From: JBEGHD01 sp049334165
GTDB lineage: Bacteria > Bacteroidota > Bacteroidia > Flavobacteriales_D > Sanyastnellaceae
Reading direction: 5' to 3' (one strand)
DNA length: 64,000 nt
Assembly (NCBI GenBank): GCA_049334165.1
Contig: JBEGHD010000008.1
The notes under the pieces: generated by a model
The model's input: only the letters and a program-made list of their open reading frames with translations
Told to the model about the DNA's origin: nothing
The model's database searches: none
In this document: piece by piece, positions 62,877 through 64,000 of the stretch
How the letters are laid out: every line of letters begins with the position of its first letter
Position numbering within the stretch: position 1 is the first letter of the stretch
Position numbers and translations under genes: made by a program

Positions 62877-63634
62877 AATATTTGATAGTATTAATTGTAT
62901 TTATTGGTGTAAGTGGATGCGGTCAATCTCGGAATTCTGAGCCTAACAATGAGAAGAATGTTGAAGATGACTCTTCTTGTCGAAAGGGCCTGCAAAATGC
63001 GAAACGTGAAATTTCCAAAGGAAATCTTATCTACGTGTACTATAATAGTGTTAAGGAGCGGTTCCCCAGAGTATTACTTGATGAGTTTGGAATTTTGGCG
63101 AGACATTCAACCAAGAATGAAGAAAATGACTGTTTCAAGATAATAATGGATCAGGTTATTGAATGCCGATATGGAAAGAATTTTCTTAGTAGGGCAAATA
63201 CTATTGCCGATAGCTTGAATAAGGAGCTTCCGTTATATTTGAATGCAGATAGCACCTACTATTACTTACCAAAGAAGAACAGGCCTGTTTTCGCTGATGG
63301 TAAAGGGGATTTGGATAATTTCACTCGAATATATTCTGATACCATTGACAGTACAATGGCGGGTTATGTGGTATTGGACTTTGTGATTGATACTCTTGGT
63401 AGAATTCAGGCACCAAGGTTAATATCTAAACTTTCTCCAGAAATGAACAGAGACGCATTGCAACGGCTCTCTGAAATGCCGAGGTGGAGACCAGCTTTTA
63501 TTAACGTTAAACAAGGTGATGAGGAAGAGATTAGAAAGGTGCCTTTTAAGAAGAAGGTTTCATTTTATTATGCCCCAACAGAATGGAAGGACGTAAAGTT
63601 TCCTGAAGTGATTTATAACAAAGCAATTGAATGA
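62873..63634 (+). CDS. lipoprotein with TonB-C-like domain downstream of the RHS toxin tip
   Basis: This 253-residue protein has a lipoprotein signal, MKYLIVLIVFIGVSGCGQS, and starts within the stop of the RHS gene (ATGA overlap). The C-terminal part, GYVVLDFVIDTLGRIQAPRLI followed by PRWRPAFINVKQG, matches the TonB C-terminal domain pattern. Genes coupled to an RHS tip in this way are often immunity proteins. A lipoprotein facing the periplasm would fit a periplasmic target, but TonB-C domains are also common in unrelated Bacteroidota lipoproteins, so the immunity role is inferred. It ends the operon. Confidence 0.7.
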   Translation: MKYLIVLIVFIGVSGCGQSRNSEPNNEKNVEDDSSCRKGLQNAKREISKGNLIYVYYNSVKERFPRVLLDEFGILARHSTKNEENDCFKIIMDQVIECRYGKNFLSRANTIADSLNKELPLYLNADSTYYYLPKKNRPVFADGKGDLDNFTRIYSDTIDSTMAGYVVLDFVIDTLGRIQAPRLISKLSPEMNRDALQRLSEMPRWRPAFINVKQGDEEEIRKVPFKKKVSFYYAPTEWKDVKFPEVIYNKAIE

Positions 63635-63748
63635 ATAAGATTAGTTATGGTCCGGGATAGAGTAATTAATTATAAAACAGTTACATAAAGATGGGCCTAA
63701 ATGAGAGCGGAGCATCTATGTTGGTTGTATTTTTAAGAGTAAGTTCTT

Positions 63749-64000
63749 TCATCCCTGCTCCTGATTTCTAACCTCTGCAGTTGCTTTTAAAACTCTGAGG
63801 TCAGAAATCTTGAGTTTTTTGGAGTAGTGATATTTGTCCTTGGCATCTTTGATAGCCACTCTTAGGTAATCAGAACGCTCGAGCTTGTCAATTACGCCCG
63901 GGTAAATATCTTCCATCTCCACATCATATTTGTAGGGTTCTCCCGGTTCCAGCTTTTTGGGAAATGTGCCTGTTGGATAGGCTTTTTTAGCGAACTCTCC
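63749..64000 (-). CDS. hypothetical protein, start cut by window edge
   Basis: The minus strand is open from the right edge to a TGA at 63,749-63,751. The visible C-terminal 83 residues begin GEFAKKAYPTGTFPKKLEPG and include LKISDLRVLKATAEVR. They are charged and beta-rich without a known motif. The N-terminal part lies beyond the window, so the family cannot be named. Confidence 0.65.
   Translation of the reverse strand, partial: GEFAKKAYPTGTFPKKLEPGEPYKYDVEMEDIYPGVIDKLERSDYLRVAIKDAKDKYHYSKKLKISDLRVLKATAEVRNQEQG

Noticed and set aside
1..64000. Search for tRNA, rRNA, CRISPR arrays, insertion sequences and att sites
   Set aside because: No cloverleaf with a conserved T-loop, no regularly spaced repeats, no transposase or integrase and no long direct or inverted repeats were seen by eye.

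Overview
The window looks like a chromosome segment of a Bacteroidota bacterium, most likely in or near the Flavobacteriia. Supporting evidence: a PorT-type and a PorE-like component of the type IX secretion system (T9SS), a cargo protein with a T9SS C-terminal sorting domain, DUF4293, DUF4199, CtlX and choice-of-anchor L families, a Rho factor with a long N-terminal low-complexity insertion, and several copies of the Bacteroidota -7 promoter element TAnnTTTG about 20 nt after a TTG element. No rRNA, tRNA, CRISPR array or insertion sequence was recognised.

Positions 1-29,600 are mostly housekeeping genes: an IMPACT/YigZ protein cut by the left edge, a polysaccharide dehydratase, porT, rho with its own intrinsic terminator, a metallophosphoesterase, a TPR/PD40/OmpA protein, pdxH, argS next to two guanidino-group hydrolases, an RnfD-like/DUF2330 pair, a long-form GAPDH, an HtrA protease, two thioredoxin-fold proteins, an SRAP protein and a T9SS cargo protein. 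The gaps hold three possible small transcripts: a 6S-like RNA candidate (15,709-15,907), a promoter/33-aa ORF/terminator unit (20,740-20,960) and an orphan minus-strand terminator (9,410-9,478). Positions 29,600-31,400 hold gene remnants: a frameshifted small ORF and a secreted-protein gene with a stop at codon 3.

Positions 32,225-43,605 are one compact 13-gene minus-strand operon for a type II secretion/type IV pilus-like machine: pseudopilin, prepilin peptidase, GspE ATPase, secretin, GspL-like and GspM/PilO-like proteins, an FN3-like lipoprotein, a GspC/PilP-like protein, a YwqK-repeat lipoprotein, a GspK/PilX-like protein, two more pseudopilins and GspF. No PilT retraction ATPase is present.

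Divergent from it, positions 44,022-63,634 form a plus-strand gene string with overlapping or closely spaced genes: an OmpH/Skp-like chaperone, a lipoprotein, a 2332-aa shell-like protein, a small exported protein, a 3280-aa RHS/YD-repeat protein and a TonB-C-like lipoprotein. The 3280-aa protein carries an inserted CSLREA-type beta-helix, an inserted GC-rich beta-propeller, an RHS core and an AT-rich C-terminal tip with an EEVFH metallopeptidase-like motif. The secretion operon, the dedicated chaperone and the B/C-like pair of giant proteins together are the best candidate for an undescribed system: a T2SS-like machine that exports RHS giants. That link rests on gene order and is an inference. 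A minus-strand gene of unknown function runs off the right edge.
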